Source: Bradyrhizobium guangdongense (lineage in GTDB: Bacteria > Pseudomonadota > Alphaproteobacteria > Rhizobiales > Xanthobacteraceae). Taken from it: a stretch of 64,000 nucleotides of DNA. The stretch spans positions 23,949-87,948 of the forward strand of contig NZ_PPPT01000071.1 in the NCBI RefSeq assembly GCF_006483445.1, in the 5' to 3' direction. A program made the translations under genes and the position numbers. Below, piece by piece: positions 8,003 to 15,832 of this stretch (positions are counted from its first letter, which is position 1; each line of letters begins with the position of its first letter). A model generated the notes under the pieces. It was given only the letters and a program-made list of their open reading frames with translations, did no database searches and was not told the origin of the DNA.

Positions 8003-8776
8003 TCAGCGCTCGACAAAGGCCTTCTCGATGACGAAGTGGCCCGGCTGGCTGTGATTGCCTTCGACAAGGCCGCGCGCCCCAAACATCGCGTGCAGTTCCT
8101 CCAGCATCGCTGGTCCTCCGCACAGCATGATGCGGTCGGTGTCCTTGTCGAGCGGCGACTGCCCGATATCGGCAAACAGCTGGCCGGATTCGAGCAGATC
8201 GGTGATGCGGCCGCGATTCCTGAAGGGCTCGCGCGTCACGGTCGGGTAGTAGACGAGCTTGTCCCGGATCAGCGGACCGAAGAACTCGTGGCTCAACAGG
8301 TTCTCGACGAGGTGCTCGCCATAGGCGAGTTCCGAGACCTGGCGGCAGCCATGGGCGAGAATGATGGTCTCGAAGTTCTCGTAGACGTCGGGGTCCTTGA
8401 TCAGGCTTGCGAATGGCGCAAGGCCGGTGCCGGTCGAGAGCAGCAGCAGCCGCTTGCCAGGAAGGAGGTTCCCGGTGATCAGCGTGCCCGTGGCCTTGCG
8501 GCCGACCAGGATGATGTCGCCTTCCCTGATCTTCTGCAGGCGCGAGGTCAGCGGACCATCCGCCACCTTGATCGAGAAGAATTCGAGCGCCTCTTCATGG
8601 TTGGCGCTGGCCATGCTGTAGGCCCGCATCAACGGCTTGCCCTCGACCTCCAGGCCGATCATGGCGAACTGGCCGTTCTGGAAGCGGAAGCCGGGATCGC
8701 GCGTCGCCGTGAAAGAGAACAGGGATTCCGTCCAGTGCTTCACCGACAGAACCGTTTCCTTCTGAAAGGCGCTCAT
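8003..8776 (-). CDS. fpr: Ferredoxin--NADP+ reductase
   Basis: A 257-residue FAD/NADP reductase of the bacterial Fpr type. The FAD-binding motif RAYSMAS (about residue 53), the NADP pyrophosphate segment LLLLSTGTGLAPFASL, and the C-terminal MLCGGPAM followed by FVIEKAFVER are all present, and the length is normal. ATG 8776 is chosen over the upstream in-frame codon at 8845. It exchanges electrons between NADPH and ferredoxin in the cytoplasm. The flavoprotein/ferredoxin operon lies 165 bp downstream on the same strand with its own motif copy. The pair therefore probably forms an electron chain NADPH-Fpr-ferredoxin-flavoprotein, or the reverse. Confidence 0.9.
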   Translation of the reverse strand: MSAFQKETVLSVKHWTESLFSFTATRDPGFRFQNGQFAMIGLEVEGKPLMRAYSMASANHEEALEFFSIKVADGPLTSRLQKIREGDIILVGRKATGTLITGNLLPGKRLLLLSTGTGLAPFASLIKDPDVYENFETIILAHGCRQVSELAYGEHLVENLLSHEFFGPLIRDKLVYYPTVTREPFRNRGRITDLLESGQLFADIGQSPLDKDTDRIMLCGGPAMLEELHAMFGARGLVEGNHSQPGHFVIEKAFVER

Positions 8777-8865
8777 CGTCCGTCTCTCCTTCGTCGTGGC
8801 TTTCGCGATGCGGCGAAAGGTTTCGGAGAGAGGGCGTTCTCGCAACGTCGAACCGCTGCGTACGG

Positions 8866-8877
8866 TCGATTAGTTGC
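8866..8877. promoter_or_regulatory. Putative operator TCGATTAGTTGC before fpr
   Basis: Second copy of the 12-bp cluster motif, 90 bp upstream of the fpr start and within the divergent fpr/DUF971 intergenic region. Its reverse complement is identical, base for base, to the copy before the ABC binding-protein gene. Confidence 0.5.
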
Positions 8878-8914
8878 GAAATATCGCAGCGATCAATTCG
8901 TCATGCGCCGTCCG

Positions 8915-8926
8915 GCAATTAGTTGC
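8915..8926. promoter_or_regulatory. Putative operator GCAATTAGTTGC before the DUF971 gene
   Basis: Third copy of the 12-bp motif and the most symmetrical (GCAA-TTAG-TTGC). It lies 48 bp upstream of the DUF971 start codon on the other side of the divergent promoter region. Confidence 0.5.
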
Positions 8927-8973
8927 TATCCCCAATGTTGCGGTCGTGCTTGGGAGAACCTTGGAGAACTCTC

Positions 8974-9279
8974 ATGACCATGACCGCCTTGGTGGCACCG
9001 ACCGTCGCAGACTACGAGGCGAGCGCCGATCTCGCCGCGCTCGTCGTCCGTACCACGCAAGACGATCAGCTCGAGCTTCGTGCCGAGCAGCTTCGCCTCG
9101 CCTGCAAATGCGCCCACTGCACCCGCGCCCGCTTCGACGGCCGCTTCCCCGAGCGCTTCCCCGGCATCGCGATCACGGATATCGGCGACCTCGGCTACGG
9201 GCTGAACATCTCGTTCTCGGACGGGCACAACCGGGGGATCTACCCGAAGCCGTATCTGCTGAGTTTGGCGGAGCGCTGA
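8974..9279 (+). CDS. DUF971 (gamma-butyrobetaine hydroxylase N-terminal-like) protein
   Basis: A 101-residue protein consisting of a DUF971 domain. ATG 8974 follows a GGAG site; upstream in-frame codons lack one. The zinc-site residues of this fold are intact: C44-x-C46-x2-C49 (ACKCAHC) and H85 in SDGHNRGIYP. Stand-alone DUF971 proteins often occur near iron-sulfur-related genes, while in eukaryotic gamma-butyrobetaine hydroxylase the domain is an N-terminal zinc module. It is divergent from fpr and upstream of the Crp regulator. With an iron-sulfur ferredoxin in the same cluster, a maturation or docking role is a reasonable guess. Confidence 0.8.
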   Translation: MTMTALVAPTVADYEASADLAALVVRTTQDDQLELRAEQLRLACKCAHCTRARFDGRFPERFPGIAITDIGDLGYGLNISFSDGHNRGIYPKPYLLSLAER

Positions 9280-9347
9280 CGCGCTCTCAGTTTGCCGAAG
9301 ACTCGTAACCACGTTTGCGCGCGGCCAACTTCTCCCTGGGGTAATGG

Positions 9348-9386
9348 GTCCTGGATCGACGCTCGCTCAGCTCGCTGGTCCAGGAC
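9348..9386. repeat. Short intergenic inverted repeat
   Basis: GTCCTGG (9348-9354) pairs with CCAGGAC (9380-9386) around a CTCGCTCAGCTCGCT core. It resembles the mosaic intergenic palindromes elsewhere in the window. No gene is supported in 9280-9514. Confidence 0.4.
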
Positions 9387-9514
9387 GACGCATGAGTCGC
9401 TCCCGTCTCTCCCCACCCCTTGATCCCGTTCACTTTTTCGCCCTCCCGCCCCTGCCCCATCTGGCACGAACATTGCTGCTCTTTAGAACGATTTGAACGT
9501 TCCGGAGGCGGACA

Positions 9515-10288
9515 ATGCTGATGCAGGCGGCAAATGCGGTGCGCGGGACAGTTCCCGCAACGGGCCGATCCGCCGGCAGCTCATCGCTGCTCCTGACCGA
9601 GAACCAGTCGATCGGCGGGCCGCCGCCACTGATGGACAAGCTCACACTGCGCGAGCGCGAGCTGGTGCTGAAACAGGGCCGCCGCAAGGTGCTGAACCGC
9701 GGCCAGACGCTGTTCAGCCAGGGTGGCCGTCACGACGGCATCTGGCTGATCGAAAGCGGCCGCATCCGCGTGTTCTACACTTCACCGCTCGGGCGCGAGA
9801 TCACGCTCGCCTATTGGCATGTCGGCAATTTCGTCGGCGGGCCCGAAGTGTTCGAGGGCACCGTGCATCAATGGTCCGGCGTTGCATCCAGCAATTGCGC
9901 CGTGGTGCACCTGCCCGGAAAAGAACTGCGTTCGCTCGCAGTCGAGATCCCCAACCTCGCCATCGGCCTGATCGAAGGCCTGACCTTCAAGGGCAAGTGC
10001 TATTCGGCGCTGGCACAGATGCTGGGTACGCGCTCGATCACGCAGCGCCTCGCGCACCTGATGCTTCACCTCGTGGAGCTCTACGGCGTGGAGGATGCCG
10101 ACGGCACCGTGATCGCGGCCGCCTTCACCCATGCCGACATCGCCCACATGGTCGGCGCGACCAGGCAGTGGGTCACCATCAGCCTGAAGCGGATGCAGGA
10201 GAAGGGAATCGTCCTGACCAAGCGGTCCCAGATCGTGGTCTGCCGGCCCGACGTGCTGGAGGAGATGCGGGGCCAAGCCTTGGACTGA
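9515..10288 (+). CDS. Crp/Fnr family transcriptional regulator
   Basis: A 257-residue regulator with an N-terminal cyclic-nucleotide-binding-type beta barrel (GQTLFSQGGRHDGIWLIESGRIRVFYTSPLGREITLAY), a dimer helix, and a C-terminal winged helix (FTHADIAHMVGATRQWVTISLKRMQEKGIV, about residues 208-237). The ATG at 9515 follows a GGAGG site. It lacks the N-terminal Cys set of oxygen-sensing FNR, so it is not an obvious iron-sulfur sensor. It lies between the redox genes and the ABC importer, and the shared 12-bp motif flanks it on both sides, so it is the natural candidate to bind that motif. Its stop codon lies in a tandem repeat. Confidence 0.88.
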   Translation: MLMQAANAVRGTVPATGRSAGSSSLLLTENQSIGGPPPLMDKLTLRERELVLKQGRRKVLNRGQTLFSQGGRHDGIWLIESGRIRVFYTSPLGREITLAYWHVGNFVGGPEVFEGTVHQWSGVASSNCAVVHLPGKELRSLAVEIPNLAIGLIEGLTFKGKCYSALAQMLGTRSITQRLAHLMLHLVELYGVEDADGTVIAAAFTHADIAHMVGATRQWVTISLKRMQEKGIVLTKRSQIVVCRPDVLEEMRGQALD

Positions 10289-10324
10289 AAAGGCCTTGGA
10301 CTGAAAAGGCCTCGGACTGAAAGG
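10277..10324 (+). repeat. Three tandem 16-bp repeats across the crp stop codon
   Basis: GCCTTGGACTGAAAAG occurs at 10277-10292 and 10293-10308, with a near copy at 10309-10324 (GCCTCGGACTGAAAGG). The first unit carries the stop codon of the Crp-type regulator, and each unit contains a TGA. Confidence 0.85.
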
Positions 10325-10404
10325 GCCGGCGACTAATGTCGATGCACATGCAAGTGGCTTTCAAGTGCAGAACTGCCCAAGGAGTATGCAATCACCTTTT
10401 CCCG

Positions 10405-10416
10405 GCAACTAATCGA
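10405..10416. promoter_or_regulatory. Putative operator GCAACTAATCGA before the ABC importer operon
   Basis: Fourth copy of the cluster motif, an exact reverse complement of the copy at 8866-8877. It lies 86 bp before the binding-protein start. A weaker relative (GCGACTAATGTC) is at 10329-10340. Confidence 0.5.
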
Positions 10417-10501
10417 CTGCGACGGTAACTCCGGATTTGCCCTGCCCGCGGCCTCACCCAATCATGGCAACCACAGCACATCCAACCGAAAGAGGATGAG
10501 A

Positions 10502-11923
10502 ATGGTCCGCCATCTTCCCACGCTCTCGATCGCGATGTCGGTGACGTCGCTCGCGCTTCTCATCGCACAGCCGGCGACGGCGGAAACCGTCACGATCGGC
10601 ATCGGCACGCAGGATACGACGACCAATACCGTGACCGCCGGCGTCGTCATCCGCCAGCTCAAGCTGCTCGAGAAATATCTGCCGACCGAGGGCAAATACG
10701 CCAACGTCAAGTTCGAGATGGAGTGGCAGAACTTCACCTCCGGTCCGCCCGTCACCAATGCGATGATGGCGAACAAGCTGCAGATCGGCATGATGGGCGA
10801 CTATCCGCTGATCGTGAACGGCTTCACCTTCGAGAGCAATCCGGAGAGCAAAAGCCGCCTGATCGGCATCGCCGCCTACAGCCTGTCCGGCTCCGGCAAC
10901 GGCATGGTGGTGCATAAGGATTCCGCCTACTACGATCTCGCCGATCTCAAGGGCAAGCTCGTCAGCGTTCCCTTCGGCTCCGCCGCGCATGGCATGGTGC
11001 TGAAGGCGCTGCAGGACCGCGGCTACCCCGCCGATTTCTTCCAGCTCGTGAGCCAGAGCCCGGAGGTCGGCTCGACCAATCTCCAGGAGAAGAAGATCGA
11101 CGCGCATGCCGACTTCGTCCCCTTCGCCGAGCTGTTGCCGTTCCGCGGTTTTGCACGGAAAATCTTCGACGGTGTCGAGACCAATCTGCCGACCTTCCAC
11201 GGCATCGTGGTGCGCACCGACTTTGCCGAAAAATACCCCGAAGTCGTCGTCGCCTACATGAAGGCGATTATCGCCGCCAACCAGTGGCTGCGCGACAATC
11301 CAAAACTCGCCGCCGAAAAGATCCAGGAATGGACCGGCATCAGCAAGGAAGTCGTCTACATCTTCTTAGGCCCCAGCGGCAACATGACGACCGATCCCTC
11401 GATCAAGCCCGCGCTGATCGATGCCGCCACCACCGACGTCAAGGTGCTGCAGAACCTCGGGCGCATGAAGGAGTTCGACCCCAAGAAGTGGGTCGACGAC
11501 AGCTACATCCGCAAGGCCTATGCGGAGATGAAGCTGGACTATGACACTCAGCTCGCCAGCACGAAGAATTATGAGATTTCGGGCGAGGATAATTTCTGCA
11601 AGAAGCCGATCGGCGATCCCCGCAAGGCGGGCGAAGTCTGGGTCGACGAGGCCGGCATCCTGCCCTTTTCAAGCGCAACTTGCACGCTCGGCGCCTATGC
11701 CGACTACAAGGCCAAGGGCAAGAAGATCAACGTCACTTACGTCTTCGACACCGCCCGCGGCATCAAGCTGTTCGCGGACCAGGCCTTCTTCGCGGTCGGC
11801 AGCGACGAGATCGCACCGTTCCTCCTGAAGAAGGACGCCGAAGCCTATGCCGCCAAGATCAGCGGCAAGGTGCTCGGCTTCGAGGACGCGGTGAAGGCGG
11901 CGGTGACCGGAGGCAAGACGTGA
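10502..11923 (+). CDS. ABC substrate-binding protein (SsuA/NrtA type) with C-terminal NosL-like domain
   Basis: About 473 residues. An N-terminal signal peptide ends near AQPATA. A nitrate/sulfonate/taurine-type binding domain follows (about residues 25-350; IGIGTQDTTTNTV, GGPPVTNAMMANKLQIGMMGDYP-like core). The remaining ~110 residues resemble NosL: C366-KKPIGDPRKAGEVWVDEAG, C394, then AFFAVGSDEIAPF and KKDAEAYAAKISGKVLGFEDAV, matching the NosL pattern of DP-R-A, an FxVGS-like strand and a conserved C-terminal KDAExFA--GGKVL-F. ATG 10502 is preferred to 10496 because the GAGG site is then 6 nt away. NosL proteins bind Cu(I) in the periplasm, so this may be a metal-linked or sulfur-ligand import protein. 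Confidence 0.78.
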   Translation: MVRHLPTLSIAMSVTSLALLIAQPATAETVTIGIGTQDTTTNTVTAGVVIRQLKLLEKYLPTEGKYANVKFEMEWQNFTSGPPVTNAMMANKLQIGMMGDYPLIVNGFTFESNPESKSRLIGIAAYSLSGSGNGMVVHKDSAYYDLADLKGKLVSVPFGSAAHGMVLKALQDRGYPADFFQLVSQSPEVGSTNLQEKKIDAHADFVPFAELLPFRGFARKIFDGVETNLPTFHGIVVRTDFAEKYPEVVVAYMKAIIAANQWLRDNPKLAAEKIQEWTGISKEVVYIFLGPSGNMTTDPSIKPALIDAATTDVKVLQNLGRMKEFDPKKWVDDSYIRKAYAEMKLDYDTQLASTKNYEISGEDNFCKKPIGDPRKAGEVWVDEAGILPFSSATCTLGAYADYKAKGKKINVTYVFDTARGIKLFADQAFFAVGSDEIAPFLLKKDAEAYAAKISGKVLGFEDAVKAAVTGGKT

Positions 11924-12825
11924 GCAGCCCCGCCATTTTGCGGCATCCTGAAGACACCATGCAGACTGCGATGCCCGACGCGCCGCCGGCGCCCAGCGCC
12001 ACGCCGCAAAGCGCGCCGGCATCGTTCGGCACGCTCGCGCTGCGCTGGTACCGGCTCAACCAGGGCAGCCTGCGGGCGACCGCGATCGGCATCGCCTCGC
12101 TGATCGCGTTCCTGATCGTCTGGCACCTGCTCACGACCTACCGCGTCGTCTTCTTCGTGCGCTTCACCAACGTACCCTCGCCGCTCGCGGTCTATGCGAG
12201 CTTCACCAAGGCGATCCACGATCCAAAATTCCTGATGCACATCCTCTTGAGCTGCCGGCGCATCCTGATGGGATTTTCGCTCGCCGCTTTGGTCGGCGTG
12301 CCGCTCGGGCTGATCATGGGCCGCTTCAAGCTGATCCACGAGATCATCTTCCCGGTTGCGGAAGTGCTGCGGCCGATCCCGGCGATCGCCTGGGTGCCGA
12401 TGGCGATCATGCTGTGGCCGACCAACGAGCAGAGCATCGTTTACATCACCTTCCTCGGCTCGTTCTTCCCGATCCTCGTCAACACGCTGCACGGCATGTC
12501 GCTGGTCGATCCCGTGCTGGTGCGCGCCGCGCAATGCCTCGGTGCGCGCGAGCGCTCGATCTTCCGCGAGGTGTATTTCCCGGCCTCGCTGCCGCACATC
12601 TTCACCGGCCTCACCGTCGGCATGGGCGTGGCCTGGGTGTCGCTGATCGCCGCCGAGATGATCTCGGGCCAGTACGGCATCGGCTATTTCACCTGGGAAG
12701 CCTACTCGCTGGTGCAATACGCCGACATCGCGCTTGGCATGATCGCGATCGGCGTGCTCGGATTGGGCTCGAGCCTCCTGATCCGCGGCGCCGGCCAGAT
12801 CGTGATGCCATGGAGGGCGAAATGA
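11920..12825 (+). CDS. ABC transporter permease (SsuC/TauC type)
   Basis: A 301-residue inner-membrane permease with about six membrane segments and the EAA-type cytoplasmic loop AAQCLGARERSIFREVYFPASLPHIFTGL. I choose GTG 11920 because GGAGG lies at proper spacing and the codon overlaps the upstream stop (GTGA); ATG 11959 is a weaker alternative. The family imports nitrate, taurine, alkanesulfonates and related oxyanions or small organics. It is coupled to the binding protein upstream and the ATPase downstream (ATGA overlap), so the three form one importer. Confidence 0.9.
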   Translation: MSSPAILRHPEDTMQTAMPDAPPAPSATPQSAPASFGTLALRWYRLNQGSLRATAIGIASLIAFLIVWHLLTTYRVVFFVRFTNVPSPLAVYASFTKAIHDPKFLMHILLSCRRILMGFSLAALVGVPLGLIMGRFKLIHEIIFPVAEVLRPIPAIAWVPMAIMLWPTNEQSIVYITFLGSFFPILVNTLHGMSLVDPVLVRAAQCLGARERSIFREVYFPASLPHIFTGLTVGMGVAWVSLIAAEMISGQYGIGYFTWEAYSLVQYADIALGMIAIGVLGLGSSLLIRGAGQIVMPWRAK

Positions 12826-13694
12826 GCGAGATCAAAGTCGTCGCGCCGAAGGGCCACATCGAGGTCAAGAATTTCTCCCTCAGCTATGACAGCATCGAAG
12901 GTCCGGTTGAGGCCGTCACCGACACGCAGATCCACGTGAAGCCCGGCGAGTTCGTGTCCATCGTCGGCCCCTCCGGCTGCGGGAAGTCGACGCTGCTCAA
13001 CGCGGTCGCGGGCTTCCTCAAGCCGACCACAGGCATCGTCACCGTCGACGGCGAACCCGTCAACGGGCCGAGCGCCGAGCGCGGCATGGTATTCCAGCAA
13101 TATTCGCTGTTTCCCTGGAAGACGGTGCGGGAGAACGTCGAGTTCGGCCTCAAGATGCGCGGCATGTCGCGCTCGCAGCGCGAGCGCGCCGCGCGCACCC
13201 TGCTCGGCCTCGCCGGCCTGGAGGCGTTCGAAAAGCACTATCCGGAGCGGTTGTCCGGCGGCATGAAGCAGCGCGTCGGCATCGTGCGGGCGCTGGCGAC
13301 GGGGCCAAAGGTGCTGCTGCTCGACGAGCCGTTCGGCGCGCTCGATGCGCAGACCCGGGTCATCATGCAGCAGATCCTCACCAACATGTGGCAGCGGCTG
13401 AAGATCTCGGTGCTGTTCGTCACCCACGACATCGACGAGGCGATCTTCCTCTCCGACCGCGTCTACTGCATGACCGCGCGCCCCGGCTCGATCAAGGCGG
13501 AAATCCCGATCCCGCTGGAGCGGCCGCGGCAGCAGTCGATGATGATGTCCTCGGAGTTCCTGGCGCTGCGCCGCGGATTGATGTCGCTGATCCGCGAAGA
13601 GAGCCTGAAAGCCATGGGCGGCGAGATCACCGATCTCGGCATGCAGGGGCTGAACATCGAACTGCACGGCCACTCGCTGGCGGACGTGCTGTAG
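12822..13694 (+). CDS. ABC transporter ATP-binding protein (SsuB/TauB type)
   Basis: A 290-residue ATPase with Walker A GPSGCGKST, Q-loop VFQQYSLFPWKTV, signature LSGGMKQR, Walker B VLLLDEPFGALD and H-loop THDIDEA. The ATG overlaps the permease stop by 4 bp. A further ~50 C-terminal residues follow the ATPase core, as is usual in this subfamily. It powers the import system of the preceding two genes. It is the last gene before a palindromic repeat and the convergent YeiH-type exporter gene. Confidence 0.93.
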   Translation: MSEIKVVAPKGHIEVKNFSLSYDSIEGPVEAVTDTQIHVKPGEFVSIVGPSGCGKSTLLNAVAGFLKPTTGIVTVDGEPVNGPSAERGMVFQQYSLFPWKTVRENVEFGLKMRGMSRSQRERAARTLLGLAGLEAFEKHYPERLSGGMKQRVGIVRALATGPKVLLLDEPFGALDAQTRVIMQQILTNMWQRLKISVLFVTHDIDEAIFLSDRVYCMTARPGSIKAEIPIPLERPRQQSMMMSSEFLALRRGLMSLIREESLKAMGGEITDLGMQGLNIELHGHSLADVL

Positions 13695-13705
13695 GCGCTG
13701 GCCCC

Positions 13706-13853
13706 CTTCTCCCCCTGTGGGAGAAGGTGGCGCGAAGCGCCGGATGAGGGGTTGCCTCAGCAGATTCAAATCGCGAGAGAGTCACTCGCGGAGAGAGACC
13801 CCTCACCCGGCTCCGCGTGCCGCGGAGCCACCCTCTCCCACAAGGGGAGAGGG
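13706..13853. repeat. Composite intergenic palindromic repeat
   Basis: A ~150-bp element between convergent genes, with a hairpin at its left end (CTTCTCCC 13706-13713 / GGGAGAAG 13719-13726) and a related inverted sequence at its right end (CCCTCTCCC ... GGGGAGAGGG). The inner CCGGATGAGGGGT / ACCCCTCACCCGG arms pair. This looks like a REP/BIME-style rhizobial intergenic element and may also end transcription from both sides. Confidence 0.65.
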
Positions 13854-13861
13854 TGAGATCC

Positions 13862-14917
13862 TCACTTGAACCAGTGCACCAACCCGATGCTGATCGCGAG
13901 CAGCAGCATCAGGGACAGCGTGACCGCGGCGGTCACGCGTCCCCCGACATTGGCGAGCACGCGCACATCGACGCCAAGACCAAGTGCGGCCATTGACACC
14001 ACGGTGAGGAAGCCCGTGATCGTCGTCAGTGGGCTCACGACGCTTGTGGGCACGACTTCGAGCGAGCGTAACGTTGCCAGTGCCAGAAAACCCAGGATGA
14101 ACCAGGGCACCAGGCGGAAGAAGCCGACGGATTTCTTCTGTGCACCGCCCTGCCGGGACATGAACAGCGAGAGCGCGATCACCACCGGTCCCAGCATCAG
14201 CACGCGCATCAGTTTCACCAGCGTGCCGATCTGCGTGCTGACCAGCCCCGCCGGCAGCGTCGCGGCCAGCACTTGCGGCACCGCGTAGACGGTGAGGCCC
14301 GCAAGAATACCGTATTGCGTCGCCGATAATTGCAGCAGCGGGATCAGCAGCGGCAGGCCCAGCACCATCATCACGCCGAGAATCGCCGTGAACGAGATCG
14401 AGGACGCGATCTCGTCGCTGTCGGCGCCGATGATCGGCGCCACCGCCGCAATCGCTGAATTGCCGCAGATCGAATTGCCACAGGCGATCAGGATCGACAG
14501 TCGCGTCCCCAGGCCAAGCAACCGGCTCAGGCCAAAGCTGACCGCCAGCGCGACCACGACAATGGCGGCAATCGAGGCAAGCAAAGCGACGCCCGAGGCA
14601 GCAATCGCGGCAAAGCTGATGGATGCCCCCAGCAGCATGACCGCGACTTCGAGCAGCTGCTTGGCGCTGAAGGCGATGCCGGCCTGCCAACGCTCGGACG
14701 GTTTCCAGAAACTGCGCACGGCCATGCCGAGCAGGATCGCCATGACCAGCGCTTCGACATAGGGGTGTGCGAAATAATGCCGTTCGACGCCTTCGAGGCT
14801 TGCGGAAATGCCGGCCACCCCGATGCACAGGAGAATGCCGGGGATCAGCGCTGCGATACGGCTCGCGGGGGTTGCCGTTCCTGTGCCGGCTGCGGAGGAT
14901 ACTTTCTTATCGGCCAC
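13862..14917 (-). CDS. YeiH/UPF0324 family putative sulfate exporter
   Basis: A 351-residue inner-membrane protein with about ten hydrophobic helices. Hallmarks of the UPF0324 family are LLGASISF, ACGNSICGNSAIAAVAPIIGAD (repeated polar GNS motifs in the membrane) and AALGLGVDVR. It starts with GTG 14917 behind GGGAG. Members are annotated as putative sulfate exporters and are often found beside sulfonate or taurine catabolic genes. It converges on an SsuABC-type importer, which supports a sulfur theme for the region. The exported ion is not proven. Confidence 0.8.
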   Translation of the reverse strand: MADKKVSSAAGTGTATPASRIAALIPGILLCIGVAGISASLEGVERHYFAHPYVEALVMAILLGMAVRSFWKPSERWQAGIAFSAKQLLEVAVMLLGASISFAAIAASGVALLASIAAIVVVALAVSFGLSRLLGLGTRLSILIACGNSICGNSAIAAVAPIIGADSDEIASSISFTAILGVMMVLGLPLLIPLLQLSATQYGILAGLTVYAVPQVLAATLPAGLVSTQIGTLVKLMRVLMLGPVVIALSLFMSRQGGAQKKSVGFFRLVPWFILGFLALATLRSLEVVPTSVVSPLTTITGFLTVVSMAALGLGVDVRVLANVGGRVTAAVTLSLMLLLAISIGLVHWFK

Positions 14918-15095
14918 TCAAGTCTCCCGAAGGAGAAGATTTTATACGCCCGAAGGCGCGAGTGGATAATATATTTCCAAGCGGGAGCTATGAAAGCAAG
15001 TAATGTCCTTCGGCGTCAATCATCCACACGTGCGAGCGTTTCGCGCGGGAGCGTTGGGCCGATCAGGCGATCCGGAAGATTAGAAGATCAGGCGA

Positions 15096-15314
15096 TCAGA
15101 AGATCAGATTCTTTGCGAGCGCGGCGACGCGGCTAAAGCCGTCGAAAACGCCGGGCTCGAAGAAGGCCGCGCGGGCCAGAACGATGGCGCCGACCAGCGA
15201 CCAGAACAGGCCGGTGCCGGTCCAGAGCAGATATTTGGACGCGCGCGACTGCGGCCGGGCATCCCCTTGGGGGGCCAGGCGCTCGCCAAACGGCTCGAAA
15301 TTCACGCGTTCCAT
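15096..15314 (-). CDS. Small single-pass membrane protein, hypothetical
   Basis: A 72-residue reading frame from ATG 15314 with a charged N-terminus (MERVNFEPFGERLAPQGD), a Trp/Gly/Leu-rich hydrophobic helix around residues 30-55 (YLLWTGTGLFWSLVGAIVLARAAFF) and a short tail. The ribosome site is weak. I do not recognise a function. The rest of 14918-15832 contains only short direct repeats (GATCAGGCGATC at 15061 and 15086), a palindrome before the TetR gene and no other supported gene. Confidence 0.4.
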   Translation of the reverse strand: MERVNFEPFGERLAPQGDARPQSRASKYLLWTGTGLFWSLVGAIVLARAAFFEPGVFDGFSRVAALAKNLIF

Positions 15315-15748
15315 CGCAGCCAATCCATCAATTTCTGGCTGAAATGTCGTCGTTTCCAGCCCAAACAGCAATGGAAGCGATTGGCTTTTTTGGTCCTTGG
15401 AGGGGAAACTCCTTCCGCCGGGCGATGCAAGCACGATAGTTTTCTTCTCGGAGCCGAGCCGTCCCCTCTGGAGAGCGGGATGCCGGCCGCGTTGATCTCG
15501 TCGACTCCTGCGTGACCGCCTTGCTCACCAGGTGTCGGGTCGCGCGACGCCGCCCGCCAAACCCGTCGGCATGCCCCGTGCTGGTCGTTGCTTGCGCCCA
15601 TCATGGCGGCGGCAAGGGTCAAGCACCGGAGCCCATCGGGCCAGAGTTGAACGTTCCAGGCATCATTCCCCTTCGCGTTCCCGTTCGATCGCAAATCGCT
15701 GGGCCATAACAAGAATTTCAGGGGAAAGGGGGTGACGCCGAACCAGAG

Positions 15749-15771
15749 ATGAATTACGAGTCATAATTCAT
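15749..15771. promoter_or_regulatory. Candidate TetR operator
   Basis: A perfect inverted repeat, ATGAATTA (15749-15756) and TAATTCAT (15764-15771) with a 7-bp spacer, ends 61 bp before the TetR start. AT-rich palindromes of this size directly upstream are typical of TetR autoregulation. Confidence 0.6.
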
Positions 15772-15832
15772 AAATGAGAGACGTGCCGGGCAATAATCGG
15801 CGCGTGCTGCGCGCCGAACTCAGGAGCGTTGA

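Noticed and set aside
15302..15712. 136-codon minus-strand frame between the small membrane protein and the TetR gene
   Set aside because: Odd composition, no ribosome site and no recognised motif; it overlaps the better small-protein candidate.
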